Positions 11,443 to 21,482 of a stretch of 63,297 bases of DNA are shown here, piece by piece. Under the pieces are notes generated by a model. That model saw only the letters and a list, made by a program, of their open reading frames with translations. It did no database searches and was not told where the DNA came from. Within the stretch, counting starts at the first letter, position 1; each line of letters begins with the position of its first letter. Both the position numbers and the translations under genes were made by a program. Location of the stretch: NCBI GenBank assembly GCA_903772945.1, contig CAICTM010000493.1, positions 1 to 63,297 on the forward strand. The letters run 5' to 3'. Source of the DNA: Seminavis robusta. Its lineage: Eukaryota > Bacillariophyta > Bacillariophyceae > Naviculales > Naviculaceae.

Positions 11443-14265
11443 GAGATTTTATTTTAAAGGCTACACCTCATCAGACGATCCGCTGAACGGTGCCGTGACG
11501 AACCCATATACCTCAGGCGCACAAGTGCGCCCACTTAGGATGGGCCTAGTGTAAGCCCCCCACCGGAGAAATTTAACAAAACTCCGGAGGGTGCTGTACG
11601 ACTAACTAGCGACCCTTGGCTGGATTGCCAGCTATTTCTACGGTAAGACCCCCTCTGTGCATAGTTACCCTGTGTCATTGTTCTGCGCTGTGCGTGCATG
11701 CTCGTCCCTGAGAGCCTTGTCGACGACGGGCAGCCAATTGGTAAGCCACGCTTTGATGTCACCTGGGCCCTTTGCCATTTGCTCGTCAATTGGTCACTTG
11801 AAGATAAAATCCACCAGCTCCGCTGGGATCAGATCCGCTTTCTCGTAAATGAGTTCCACCTCCCGCTGAAGCTGTTCGTGCTTCTTCTTCCACTGGTCTT
11901 CCCTGCCTTTGCCATGCCTGGCAGCATTTTGATCCTCCCACAGGTTCCTCCACTGCTCGATGAGCAGTGAGGCTAGGTTGGTGACCCAGAGCTGCCCTGT
12001 CTTGGTGGTCTCCTGGGAGCCGACCCGATGCAGATATGCATCTTGATGCTTAGCCCAGTGCGTGGACAAACATCCTCTCAGGAAGTTATCCCATCCAATG
12101 AGATTTTGAGTGTCAACAAGGTCCCTATACCTGTCTGGGTAATGCCATGGGTGGAGGAATCGATCTTCAAAATTGTATTGTAGTCCATCCAGAGCAATTT
12201 CCAGGAGGAAGGGGTCGGTGGAATCCTTGCGCAACCTTGTGCTGATCGCTTGTTGCATGGTCCCTCGCCACAAATCCACGTCAACATGCGGGCATCGGTA
12301 AACATGGGTTTCAGTCTCGTGATCACCACCTCAACGGGGGTAGTGGTGATCGTACTTGGGGTCGTCTCGGTGGACCCCTTTCCCAACTGGCAACAATTGA
12401 AATAGGAACTTCACAATTGTCGGTTTGTGGATCTCGTGACGGTTGACAGCTCTACCATGGGCTGTCCAATCAACCAGTGCAGGGGTGTCCTCGTCCCAGT
12501 CGGGATTCAGTTTGACAATGTGGTCAAACAAGGGCTGGTCGTTCCTGAGATGCCGCAGGGTTCTGGGAAGCTTGTATGTGCATGTTCCTTTGGGAAGGTG
12601 CAGCTGGGCCAAGTTGGCCGGAAATCGGAGTACCTTGGAGTGATCCTGTTTGATGTGTCTGGTCATGTAACTGCCTGCCAGTTTGTCAGCTTTGCAGTTC
12701 AGTTGTGCTTTTAGGGGTAGTGTTTCGATGGCCTTGTGCTTGTCCTGGTGCGATTTGATGTGCTCCATCTTGGGCACAGTGACTGCAGCCCGGAACGAAT
12801 CCTCGATCTGCTGCAAGACATCCCAGTCGGAGTTCAACGAATCATTGGGGTACCATCCCTCATACTCGAGACAGCTAGCGCACTTGTTCGTCACAGACTC
12901 ATTGTCGCATAAGTGTACATAATTCTTCATGCTGGTCTGATCGTAGAACTCCAGCAATCGTCGAAGAAGGCAAGTAGGGGATAGAATGCCATAGGCCTCC
13001 GCCCTGTATGAAGTCGGAACCATACCAAAAACTGGACCAGAGCACCGAAGCACAATTTGGCCGCGGTTGTCTGCCAGGACCCATGCAAAACTCGCCTTAC
13101 CGGCTTCAATGTCTGCAGCCCCATCGCTGGCCACCCAGAAGGGCATGGCTGTGACAATCTGCAGGACTGAGTAGGCGTCCACCATCCACTCAAGCTCGTC
13201 ATAGAGAGCTGTTTCCCAAGGCTCCAGAGTGGCAAGGAAATCCTCAAATGTTGTTGGTGTGGGTGGTAGTGGACGAGCAGGAATGCCTGCTGTGAAACCA
13301 CTACCAACTACCACTGTCTCACGCTTGTTGAAGAGGGTCAGGTCTAGGACTCGCCGCTTTCCAGAGTCTGGCTGAACAGAGGTGCAAGATCGGGGGAAGT
13401 GGGGATCCAGTGGCACCGAGTGGTGCAGGATGCTGGCGTCCAGGTAGGTCTCATCTCCGAACTCCCAGCGATGAACTGTCCGGTCCTTGTTCGGGACTGG
13501 ATGTTGGAACATCCAGAATTCGGACTCTTCATTGTCAACTTGTTGATAGACGACATTGGCATCGACTTCGTAGAAGAACCTGTGGCGCATCCGGAGCTTG
13601 TCAGCAGAGACGAGCCACCTCCCCAGGGGTACATCCAAAGTCAGATTCGGAGCGAAAAGGGATAACGCTTTCCTCCACAACCACCAAGTCTTGGGATCCC
13701 TGGGTCGATCTTGAAATCTCTTGAAGTAGGTGGTGCGAGGCATCAGTGGACTGGAAAAGCCATGCCAGAACTCCTCCCGGATGTATGTGCCACATGCCGT
13801 TGTGATGTCAGCTACCGTGACAACTTGGAAGTAAAGCCGCACATAGTTGATCCGTTTCAGGTCTGCCTCGGAGAAATTACCATACCACCCCACCCAATCC
13901 ATAATGTAGGAGTCTTGCTCGCGCTGCAACGGCGGAATGTGAGCGTTATGCACTTCAATCGTGCCTCCAATGGATTTAAGGAACCTTCGCATGCATTGGA
14001 ACAGCCCGACTGGGAGATGACAATCGATTTCGAGATCCTCAAGGATGGGCCGGCCAATTCCGGCATGGAATTGCAGCCATGCGTATGTGACTTCACTTAG
14101 GTCTCCAATGTCGGTGCACCTCGTCCTCCAGTGCTTTAAGAACTGCTGAATGACCCCAATTCCCTGCTTGTCAGCGAGTCGAAACATTTCTATACCCCCC
14201 AACTTCCAGGAACCATAGCAGATCACTTTCGCAGTATTCGATCGATACCCCATCTTCTGAAGTGC
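11443..14265 (-). mobile_element. 3' fragment of a non-LTR (LINE-like) retrotransposon
   Basis: Minus-strand sequence coding for the post-RT region, RNase H and C-terminal zinc knuckle of a LINE-type ORF2, followed by about 350 nt of 3' non-coding sequence down to 11443. The T-rich ATTTTATTTTAAA at 11446-11458 could be an eroded tail read from the other strand. The RT catalytic domain is missing: homology begins abruptly at about 14265, where it meets a different retroelement. It interrupts the Copia element at 11428-11443. Confidence 0.7.
11794..14265 (-). pseudogene. LINE ORF2 C-terminal part with RNase H, one in-frame stop
   Basis: One reading frame runs from about 14265 to the stop at 11794 with a single internal TGA at 12331-12333. 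It begins with a post-RT motif (KVICYGSWKLGG, QFLKHWRT) seen in many diatom LINE proteins. RNase H follows: SDGAADIEAGKASFAWV for the first Asp, YRAEAYG for the Glu, CDNESV for the second Asp and a KSHQDKH region. The C-terminal knuckle expected as C-P-R-C...H-V-x-x-C-P reads HYPR-stop-GG...ETHVYRCPH, so the two cysteines at the first half-site are a Tyr and the stop. Out-of-frame text upstream to 14415 belongs to the neighbouring element. Confidence 0.7.
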
Positions 14266-16138
14266 AGCTCGGCGTGTCCTCGGAGTCAAAGTAGACACCG
14301 CCCATTCCAGCCTTGGCGGCGTCAGTGGCCCCGAAGAAGGATGGGTCCTGGGGGACGATCTCAGCCAGGTGAGTTGGGCGGTGGCAGAGGCTGGCAGCCA
14401 GATCAGCAAAGGCATCGATGTGGGATCTCAGCTCGGTATTGATCCGGATCCTTCCTCCTTTGCACTTCGTGAGGGCGAGCTGGAGCGCGCTGAAGAGTCC
14501 AGCGGAACCCCGGATGGCAACAGAGACGAAGTGCAGCTTGCCGAGGATTTGCATCCAACGCTTGTGGCTGACTCTGCGACACCCGGCTAGTTCCTTGAAG
14601 ATGTCAGCGAGCGCTTGCTTTCGGTGGGGAGGGAGTTCCAGAGTCTGTCGTAGGGTGTCGATGATCCACCCCAGGATGAGTTTCTGAGTAGCCCAGCTTC
14701 CATCACCTTGCAGGAGTTTCTTGAGCGAGACTGCCTCATTTCGGTGTTTCTCGCTGAGGTTGGGACGTGCGAGGATCTCGTCGATGGCATGGAGCAAGTG
14801 CCTGCGTAGCGCTTTCATACGGGTCTTTCCTCCTTGGCCTAGTTGGATGAAGTCGTCAACGAACACATCATTTCGCCCGATGGGCTGGAGCAGAGGTCTG
14901 TTCGAGGGTCCCGCGAAGTGGTCCGGCTCGGCCTCCAAGGGGGAGGTGGCTATCCCAAGGAGTTCTTGCGTTGCCGCATGGTCCTCCTTTTCTCGTGGTC
15001 TAGGAGTGGTGGACGGGTCCAGGTCATCCATTCCCTCGGCGTGATGCTCAAGTCTGTGCGGAGGACAGGCTCTGGGGGACTTCAGGAAGCGTTCATTTGC
15101 TCGGTCGCAGGTAGTCTCCGACATGCCACTGAAAGTAGGCGGCGACTCGACCCATCCCATGGTGCATGACATTGGGACGGCCACCAGTTGGGGCTCACCT
15201 TCATAGCGAGGCAGCACCAGCGCGAGTCGGATACAGTCGGAAGGGTTCAGGAACATGCGGTAGAAGCCGTCCTTGATGTCATGCTTGCAGAGGCGGACGG
15301 GTCCAAACTTGGGGTTTGCGTGACGCACATCGTACAGGATGCGCGGCAGGGCATTTCCAAATTGCATGGCCTCGGGCGGTGCGTGATGTGATGTGGTTTC
15401 GTTTACGGAGGGCCAGCCCCAGTTCCAGGTGTGGTCGCTGATGAGTCGGGGTTTTCGGTCTCGTTCCACCTTTACCGCAGCGGCAGATAGAAGGAGGGAG
15501 GGTTCATCCTTGACGAGGTCGAATGGAAGGACAGCCCAGAACTTGTTCTCGATGAACTCGGAAAATTCCTCACGGAGGAAGTCGGAATGCTCGGTAGCAG
15601 ATTTGTGGCAGCCGCGGCGGATGCATTCCTGCTTCTGTTCCGTCGTCCAGGGAGGTGATTCGTTTCGTACGGAGACCCCATGGTCTCTCCAGTGGCAGAG
15701 CAAGGGGATGTCAGGATGGTCGACATCCTCCAGGTTCAGAGCAAGGTAGGAGCGCCCTCTGAAGTCGGTGACAAAGGACTCCCACGTCTCCGCCTTCGAG
15801 TAGGCTGAGCAAAGGTTTTGGACTAACGTACCTAGTCTGTCATTTCGGATTGATCTGGTATCAACAGCAGGGCTAGTAGTTTTAGTGGTGTTTGATGTAG
15901 AGGATGAAGGCGGTCGGCGTTTCTTAGGTGATCAGGGCAGTAGGCCAGCCGACCGCTTTGATGATGGAGACATTGACAGCAAGGCTGCGTGTGAGAGGGC
16001 GTGAATTGAAGTGGTAGAAATTTCGTGTGAAGGTGTTTTGCGAGCAGGAGTGCTCCTGTTAGTCCTTGGAGGTTTCACAGGAGAGACATCGCGATCAAAG
16101 GGGCGGAGACCAAACTGCTTGCGAGGCATGGACGCCAC
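14266..16138 (-). pseudogene. Reverse transcriptase-RNase H polyprotein, one in-frame TGA, C-terminally truncated
   Basis: Starts at ATG 16138 (or 16129, MPRKQFG). A TGA at 15932-15934 follows a Ser/Pro-rich leader; the same frame then stays open through the RT. RT motifs: KPRLISDHTW, the first catalytic Asp in CKHDIKDGFYR, MGWVESPP, and the paired Asp in FVDDFIQLGQGG, a variant of YVDD. Next come the thumb-like KLLQGDGSWATQKLILGW and the RNase H start FFGATDAAKAGMGG. The rest of RNase H is missing; the frame reads into LINE DNA and stops at 14171. Nearly all RT residues expected are present, so decay looks recent. Confidence 0.75.
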
Positions 16139-16189
16139 CGAGATAGGAGTGGGCGCTCCAATACGGGTGGCGAGTCCAGGCGTGGAGAC

Positions 16190-18175
16190 TCAGGGCTGCG
16201 GGTCAGCAACTCCACAGTCCGTGAGGAGAGTGTGGAGCTTCTGCACCGTAGCTGCCGAGTAGCGCTTGTGGGTAGCAGCGCGCTTGCATCCGGAGGTGCA
16301 GCTGCCTTTGAGGGCCCAGGCCATACAGACGTCTTGACCACCGTGCTTGGGAATGGTGTACTGATGGTCCTTGGTCATTTCAGTGATGGAGCGGAATCCC
16401 GAGTCCTGGAAACGCTTCAAGAGGTCCTCATCGCCGTGGACGTTGGTGACCGGGTGTGCTCCCGCTCGCTGTTGGTTCGCTCCGGCAGGCTTCTTGCTCG
16501 GCGGCTCGGGAGCGGGCTTGAAGAACGAGTACCAGTGAGCAGGGAGCTCAGCGAGAGACGAGGCACGGGAGGACTGAACGAGTCTAGTCAGCGCACCAAA
16601 GTTGGGGGCAGCAGCGCCCGGGTTTAGGATAGCTTCGTTGACCCACAGGAAGTAATCTTGTTGGACCTCGAAAAGGATGCGACTGCACAAGTCCACCGCC
16701 ACACTCCGGTTGTCAGCATGTAGGCCATGGATGGTGTGGAGGTAGGATCCCAGCGAGAGGGCCACATCACGCACCGAGCGTGAGACGGGATGGTTTCCTC
16801 CATGGAAGACATCTATCATGATGGAGAAACCATAGAGCTTCTCCTCCGCAATGCGACCATCGGTGGGAAACTTGACGTCGGTGGAAGTGATGGCAATGGC
16901 ATCTTCCAAGGTGACGGAGGCTCCCTTCTCAACGTACTCCGCTCGAGCAGCCAAGTCCTGGACTGCCTTCGCTTCCGAATGGCCTTGGCACACCACCGAG
17001 AAGGGGGAGAGGCCTTCGCCCAAGGTGGTCCCTTGACCGTTCACGAAGTACTTGCGGAAGACACGATCCAGAATGTGTCCAGTGACCAAGGGTTTGTTCG
17101 CGAGGTTAATGGGCAGTGCCGAAGCCTGAGTGCGTTCGTCTAGTTGAGCTTGCAAGATCCCGTGTTCATTCCCCTTGGGGGACTTCGCGAGCAGACGGTG
17201 AATAACGGGAAGGTTTGCGTCATCGGCCACGTTGCAGAGGTTGTGGACGCGAGTGGCTAGGGCGACCCCGAATTTATCCGTGAAGGTTTTGTTGCTCTTC
17301 TCACGGTCATACTGGAGTTGTTGTTCAACAGTGGCCTCCAGCGTATCACGTAGGTTCGTGATTCCCGCGTTGAAGGTTGCGTTGGTCAGGCCCGGACCTA
17401 CCGCGCCAAGCGCCGCCAGGTAGGGGGAGAGTACCCGGTTTGTGCTTCGTTGGAGCGCGTTTGCGCTAATGGGCGCGGCCACGTTAGCAGCAGCATTACT
17501 AGTGGACGTGTGACCTCCCGCGACCAACGTACAACAGGCGCGGAACCATTGGACCAAAGGGGCGATGGCAGCCTGTCGCGCAGGATCCGCGTGAGTCATC
17601 TCGGGGGTAAGGACTTCCGCACGGAACTGGGGAAGACTGTACTGTCCTTCGGGACGGGCCACAAGGACGGCTTCAGAGAGATAGGACGGAAGAGGCATCA
17701 CACGACGGACCCGGAAGACATCAGTGTCCGCGACACCACCGCCGTGGGGGCCACTGTGTAGCACAGGAGCCGGAGCGGCGGCAAACATGGTTCCTCCGTC
17801 AATAATTGTCATGTTGTGGCAGGTTACGTCAGCCGTGCGCTCGAACGCAGACATGGGAAGGACCACCGTGATAGCGCTTCGAAGATCGTTCCCCACCACG
17901 ATAGCGTAGAGATTGTCGTAAGGAGAGACCTGGCTCGGATTCACGGGGTAGGCATAGAGTGAGTGTCCAATGTAGATATTCGTTTCATCATTTTAGAGGA
18001 CGAAGCCAAAGGTGACAAGCGAACGAAGGAAAAATTGGCTCATAGCGCGAGAGGCAACATCACGATTTGCAATCGAGGCGCCGCCCACAGAAGTGAGGAT
18101 ATCAGTGTAGTTTGGAGCATGTACCTCCCATGCCGCTGTACGAGAGACGAGATCCGAAAAATTAGAGCTGGCCAT
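16190..18175 (-). pseudogene. gag-like protein of the RT element, one in-frame TAA
   Basis: Start ATG 18175 (MASSNFSDLVSRTAAW). The frame is continuous to TGA at 16190 except for TAA at 17993-17995, after residue 60; the amino-acid text is otherwise coherent on both sides. The C-terminus has a finger with spacing C-x8-C-x3-C-x5-H (in CMAWALKGSC...CKRAATH), probably nucleic-acid binding. The central part is helical and Ala-rich like other capsid-type proteins. It lies 52 nt upstream of the pol ORF. Confidence 0.7.
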
Positions 18176-18598
18176 GGTGAGGGTCGAAAAGATACGAAAC
18201 CTGATGCCGGCGCAAGAGATTAATCTAATCTAGGTTCTTGCCTTCAGCGTCGGCTGAATGAAGAATTGTGAGCTGAGAGAGAGACAACCTTCTTGCGATC
18301 AGCAGTTCAATGGCTGGTCTTGGCTAGGTCGCTGGCTTTAGTGATTCATGGTTGCCGCTGTCGATCTTGCCAAATGTGGTCTTGGACGGGTGCCGTTGCC
18401 TTAAGAGTAATCTTGTTCGAGAGGCATTGAGGAGCTGATGCGGTGCATCATCATGTGGGGTATCCATTTCCGGAACGCAGGTGATGACCTGCGAGATGTA
18501 GAGATGTACTTGAGTTGTAGGCGAGGAGCGCGGATAGTGAGATGGTCCTCTCGGCAACCATGATTAGGGTCATAGTTGCGAGAACCCATCAGGGTTCA

Positions 18599-18626
18599 AG
18601 TTTCCACGCTGCGGGGCGTGGAAACT
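18599..18626. repeat. Perfect 10-bp hairpin at the edge of the retroelement mosaic
   Basis: AGTTTCCACG pairs with CGTGGAAACT around an 8-nt loop. The stem core TTCCACG/CGTGGAA is the same as in the subterminal hairpins of the 1-2870 element. Confidence 0.7.
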
Positions 18627-18711
18627 CGGACGGGGGGTTCCCCAGGCGTGCTGCTACTCAACACGGAGGCCGGACAATCAGTGTGCTCTTATGATTGACA
18701 GAGGTTGAACG

Positions 18712-18800
18712 CAGCTCGGCCTTCGGCCTCACAAAATTGATCTACTACTAGTAGTAGTGATGACTGTTACTTCCAGCTCGACCTTCGGCCTCACAAAATT
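18712..18800 (+). repeat. 27-bp direct repeat flanking a 16-bp palindrome
   Basis: CAGCTCGGCCTTCGGCCTCA-CAAAATT occurs at 18712-18738 and again, with one mismatch, at 18774-18800. The spacer contains the perfect palindrome CTACTACTAGTAGTAG. GGCCTTCGGCC itself folds as a small hairpin. No gene is associated. Confidence 0.65.
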
Positions 18801-19185
18801 TAATACAGAGATCTCCCACCCGCCCCTCTCCCTCTCTCTATTATACGGTTTTACTATAAAAAACAGAATGGCACAACGTAGACCTCATCTACCAGTACCC
18901 CTCATTGCAAGAGGAAACTATTTATACTTCCAAACTGCCTCCAAGGAACCTCAAAGAAGATAGCCGTTGACCATACTGGTCGATTCGAGTCGAGTCCATC
19001 CTTCTTTCATGATACTACAATACCCTTAGCCCTACCGGTACCGGTACTGGATGGAGTTAGGAGCGGCAGAGTGGACCAACGTGCAAGAAGATTACAGTAT
19101 GAAAAATGTGAGTATTCAACAGTCCAAGATTTATTGTGCAGGACCAATGGAGCATCTCTTATCAGAAAGAGGTATAAAGACAGTA

Positions 19186-19621
19186 CTCCCTCCATCCCAA
19201 ACTAGTTTAACATAAGCGCCGGCCGTACACAAATATTGATAGTAAAATCGCCTGCCATCTTAGCGAGTCGACCGTTAACACATGAGAACTGCAAATCGAC
19301 CTTTTTTAAATCCTTCTAAGAAGCTTGATTTTATTCTCTATGTCTTCTCCAAATCGAGAGTGTTCGATTGGTATACTATACTTAAAGGTTAGTATGATGA
19401 TGTCTTTCTCAATTGGGTCAATAAATCCAAGATTACAAAAGTCGATTTTTGAGGCAACCTGGTGGCTTAACGAGTGAACAACTTATATATCAATATATAT
19501 ATCGATTTAAAGAGCTCGAAATTAGCTTTCTAAATCCGTGCTTCTCGCCTTAATTGGTTGAGTAGGACTGAAAGTGCACTGTGACATCGTAAATGTGCAA
19601 TCTAGTTTGGGATGGAGGGAG
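19186..19621. mobile_element. Stowaway-like MITE (Tc1/mariner type)
   Basis: A perfect 20-bp terminal inverted repeat starting CTCCCTCCATCCC at 19186-19205 pairs with 19602-19621. The element is flanked by TA on both sides (19184-19185 and 19622-19623), the target duplication of Tc1/mariner transposons. The repeat differs at one base from the well-known plant Stowaway start CTCCCTCCGTCCC. The 436-bp interior is AT-rich with no transposase, so the element is non-autonomous. Confidence 0.85.
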
Positions 19622-19880
19622 TACTCGAGTACTATCATTGTCACGGAGAACAATTTCAAACAGTCTACTGAGTAGGAGAATGGGTTTATAAGTAAATTTA
19701 CCTCAATATTTGATTTCAATGTCCTTAACATTTACGGTTAAAAATAGATTTTTACAGGGTGGGGGACTGTTACTGCACTTTAGCCAAACTCTCGAGTTTT
19801 CCCCCACTATCGCCGAAAAAGAAGGTGGTAGAGGACGGTCAAAAGCAGTTAAAAGCGGTCAAAAATGGTCGAAAGCGGAA

Positions 19881-19916
19881 AAGCAGGCGGTAAAGCAGGC
19901 GGTAAAGCAGGCGGTT
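19881..19916 (+). repeat. Three tandem copies of a 12-bp unit
   Basis: AAGCAGGCGGTA repeated three times, the last ending in T. It is preceded by looser AAAAGCGGTC repeats from 19847. Confidence 0.75.
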
Positions 19917-20220
19917 GATGGCGGTGGAGCTTTGTCCAGGTTGGTTAAAGTTGACTAGAAGTGGTAAACTATTCCCCCAAAATGTCAAAGATGCTGCAGG
20001 AAATAGTACTAGTAAGTTGATTTGTGCCACTCCCCCGCCGAACAAAAGTCTTCCTGCTCCAGTTTCTCCTGATGAAGATAGAAAGGTGGGGGGTAGGGGA
20101 GGTGGAAAGGGCGTGCAGGTACGTGTACCGGTACCAGTACCGCACTCCATAAAAACCGACTTGAACCTTACACAAGTACTGTACTGGCATTAAATTTTCT
20201 TGAGATTGTTCTGATGTCCT

Positions 20221-20559
20221 GGAGGGGCTCCGCTGACGTCACTATTTGGCGAGGCTTTCTGTTCCGTGGTTCCCGTGGATGCAACCCACGACTCGCAAAC
20301 TTGACTCGACTCGTACCACTCGCGTTTTTGTGCGTTTAACTCGCGTAGACTCGCACAAACTCGCACAGATCTGCATTTCAACTGTAATAGAAAGCACGAG
20401 ACTCGCAAGGACTCGTACAGACTCGCACAGACTCGCAATTTTCCTTTGTCAACTCGTGTGACTCGTGTGCGAGTCAAACATGTGCGAGTCATGCAAGTCT
20501 CGCCAAAAGGTTTTTGACCAGAAAAGTTTGGAGCAGCATGACGTCAGCGGAGCCCCTCC
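20221..20559. mobile_element. 339-bp MITE-like element with 21-bp perfect inverted ends containing TGACGTCA
   Basis: GGAGGGGCTCCGC plus TGACGTCA at 20221-20241 is repeated exactly in inverse at 20539-20559. The inside is a dense array of ACTCGCAC-type heptamers in the left two thirds that turns to the opposite orientation (GTGCGAGTC) near 20460, so the whole can fold back. There is no ORF with family features. I could not identify a target-site duplication. Confidence 0.7.
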
Positions 20560-21482
20560 TGATGGTTGAAATAATGTCAATAAGATGTCTTGACATCTTG
20601 ACACTTGACATAATAATATATTATAATAGTATCGAAGAGGAAAGACTGGCGAAAGCTGGACCGCAGAACCAATCTAAGTAAGTACCGAAGGGCATTGCCC
20701 CTGTATTCACGTTCTTACGTTCTTGCAGCCAATTACAACAAAGAAAGAATGCTTCGTTCAATTTTAAAATTGCTGCGTCACTAAATAAAGCAGATTGAAG
20801 AAGAGAAGCCAGTCTTGCCAGTTTGAAACATACATACATACCGGTACATGTTGGTACTCAGGTACAAGCTTTACATGACGCACCGTTTCGGACCACAGTG
20901 AGGAGTTATTGCAGTATTGCTGTAACATGATTCAGTATATATTATTCTGTTCTCTTTTTAATCTTTTTGCTTCTTTGATGGAGTTCTCCAGAAAGTGAGA
21001 TTTAATGACCATCCATTATTGATCAGTCATTAATGCCTCAGTATCATCATCCAAGCTCCCACTTCGACCATTATTTATTTTCTGCAACGTACTGGTATCT
21101 TCAAGGAAGCGTCTATTTTAAAATAGCTAGCTAAGGGTGCAAAACGAGTTTCCGGATGCAATTGAGGACCTCTATTGCCTCTGACCTTTTGTTTATTGTT
21201 ATCGGTATGCCATTGGATGTGAGCATGCTACGGTATTGTAAATGTGATGATTTGTCAAAGGCACTGAGCAGGATTGAACGTTCGATTCGATTCATTCATT
21301 CTTTGAGGTCTTGAGGTGGAGGTTGGAGCTTTCGGCGTCTTTGGATCGCCTTTCCTCTCGCTCTTTCTTCTCCGCTCCCGGCATAAAATAGTCTCTTGCC
21401 TCTTCAAAACAAGAACAAAGCTTCCTATTCTCTGTTTGGCTATTCTTTTGCTTTGGCAAAGCAACTCCTCTTTTTCGGCATC

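Larger units (their letters stand above)
14266..18600 (-). mobile_element. gag + RT-RNase H retroelement, 3'-truncated, fused to the LINE fragment
   Basis: Minus-strand pair of ORFs: a gag-like protein with a C-terminal Cys/His finger, then an RT plus start of RNase H with no protease or integrase visible. This RT family is common in diatom genomes. Lack of integrase is compatible with a tyrosine-recombinase (DIRS-like) element or with simple truncation here, so the class is left open. The 5' non-coding part extends from 18176 to about 18600, where a perfect 10-bp hairpin sits. The 3' end is lost at the junction near 14265. Confidence 0.65.
18627..21482. other. Gene-poor stretch with small repeats and MITE-like elements
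   Basis: Apart from the repeats and MITE-like elements listed separately, I see no supported gene. The last ~900 bases before 21483 should include the promoter and 5' leader of the cyclase-PDE gene; no motif stands out there beyond a pyrimidine-rich tract at 21340-21380. Confidence 0.5.

Noticed and set aside
19881..19916. Possible CRISPR-like array
   Set aside because: Contiguous 12-bp tandem copies with no spacers.
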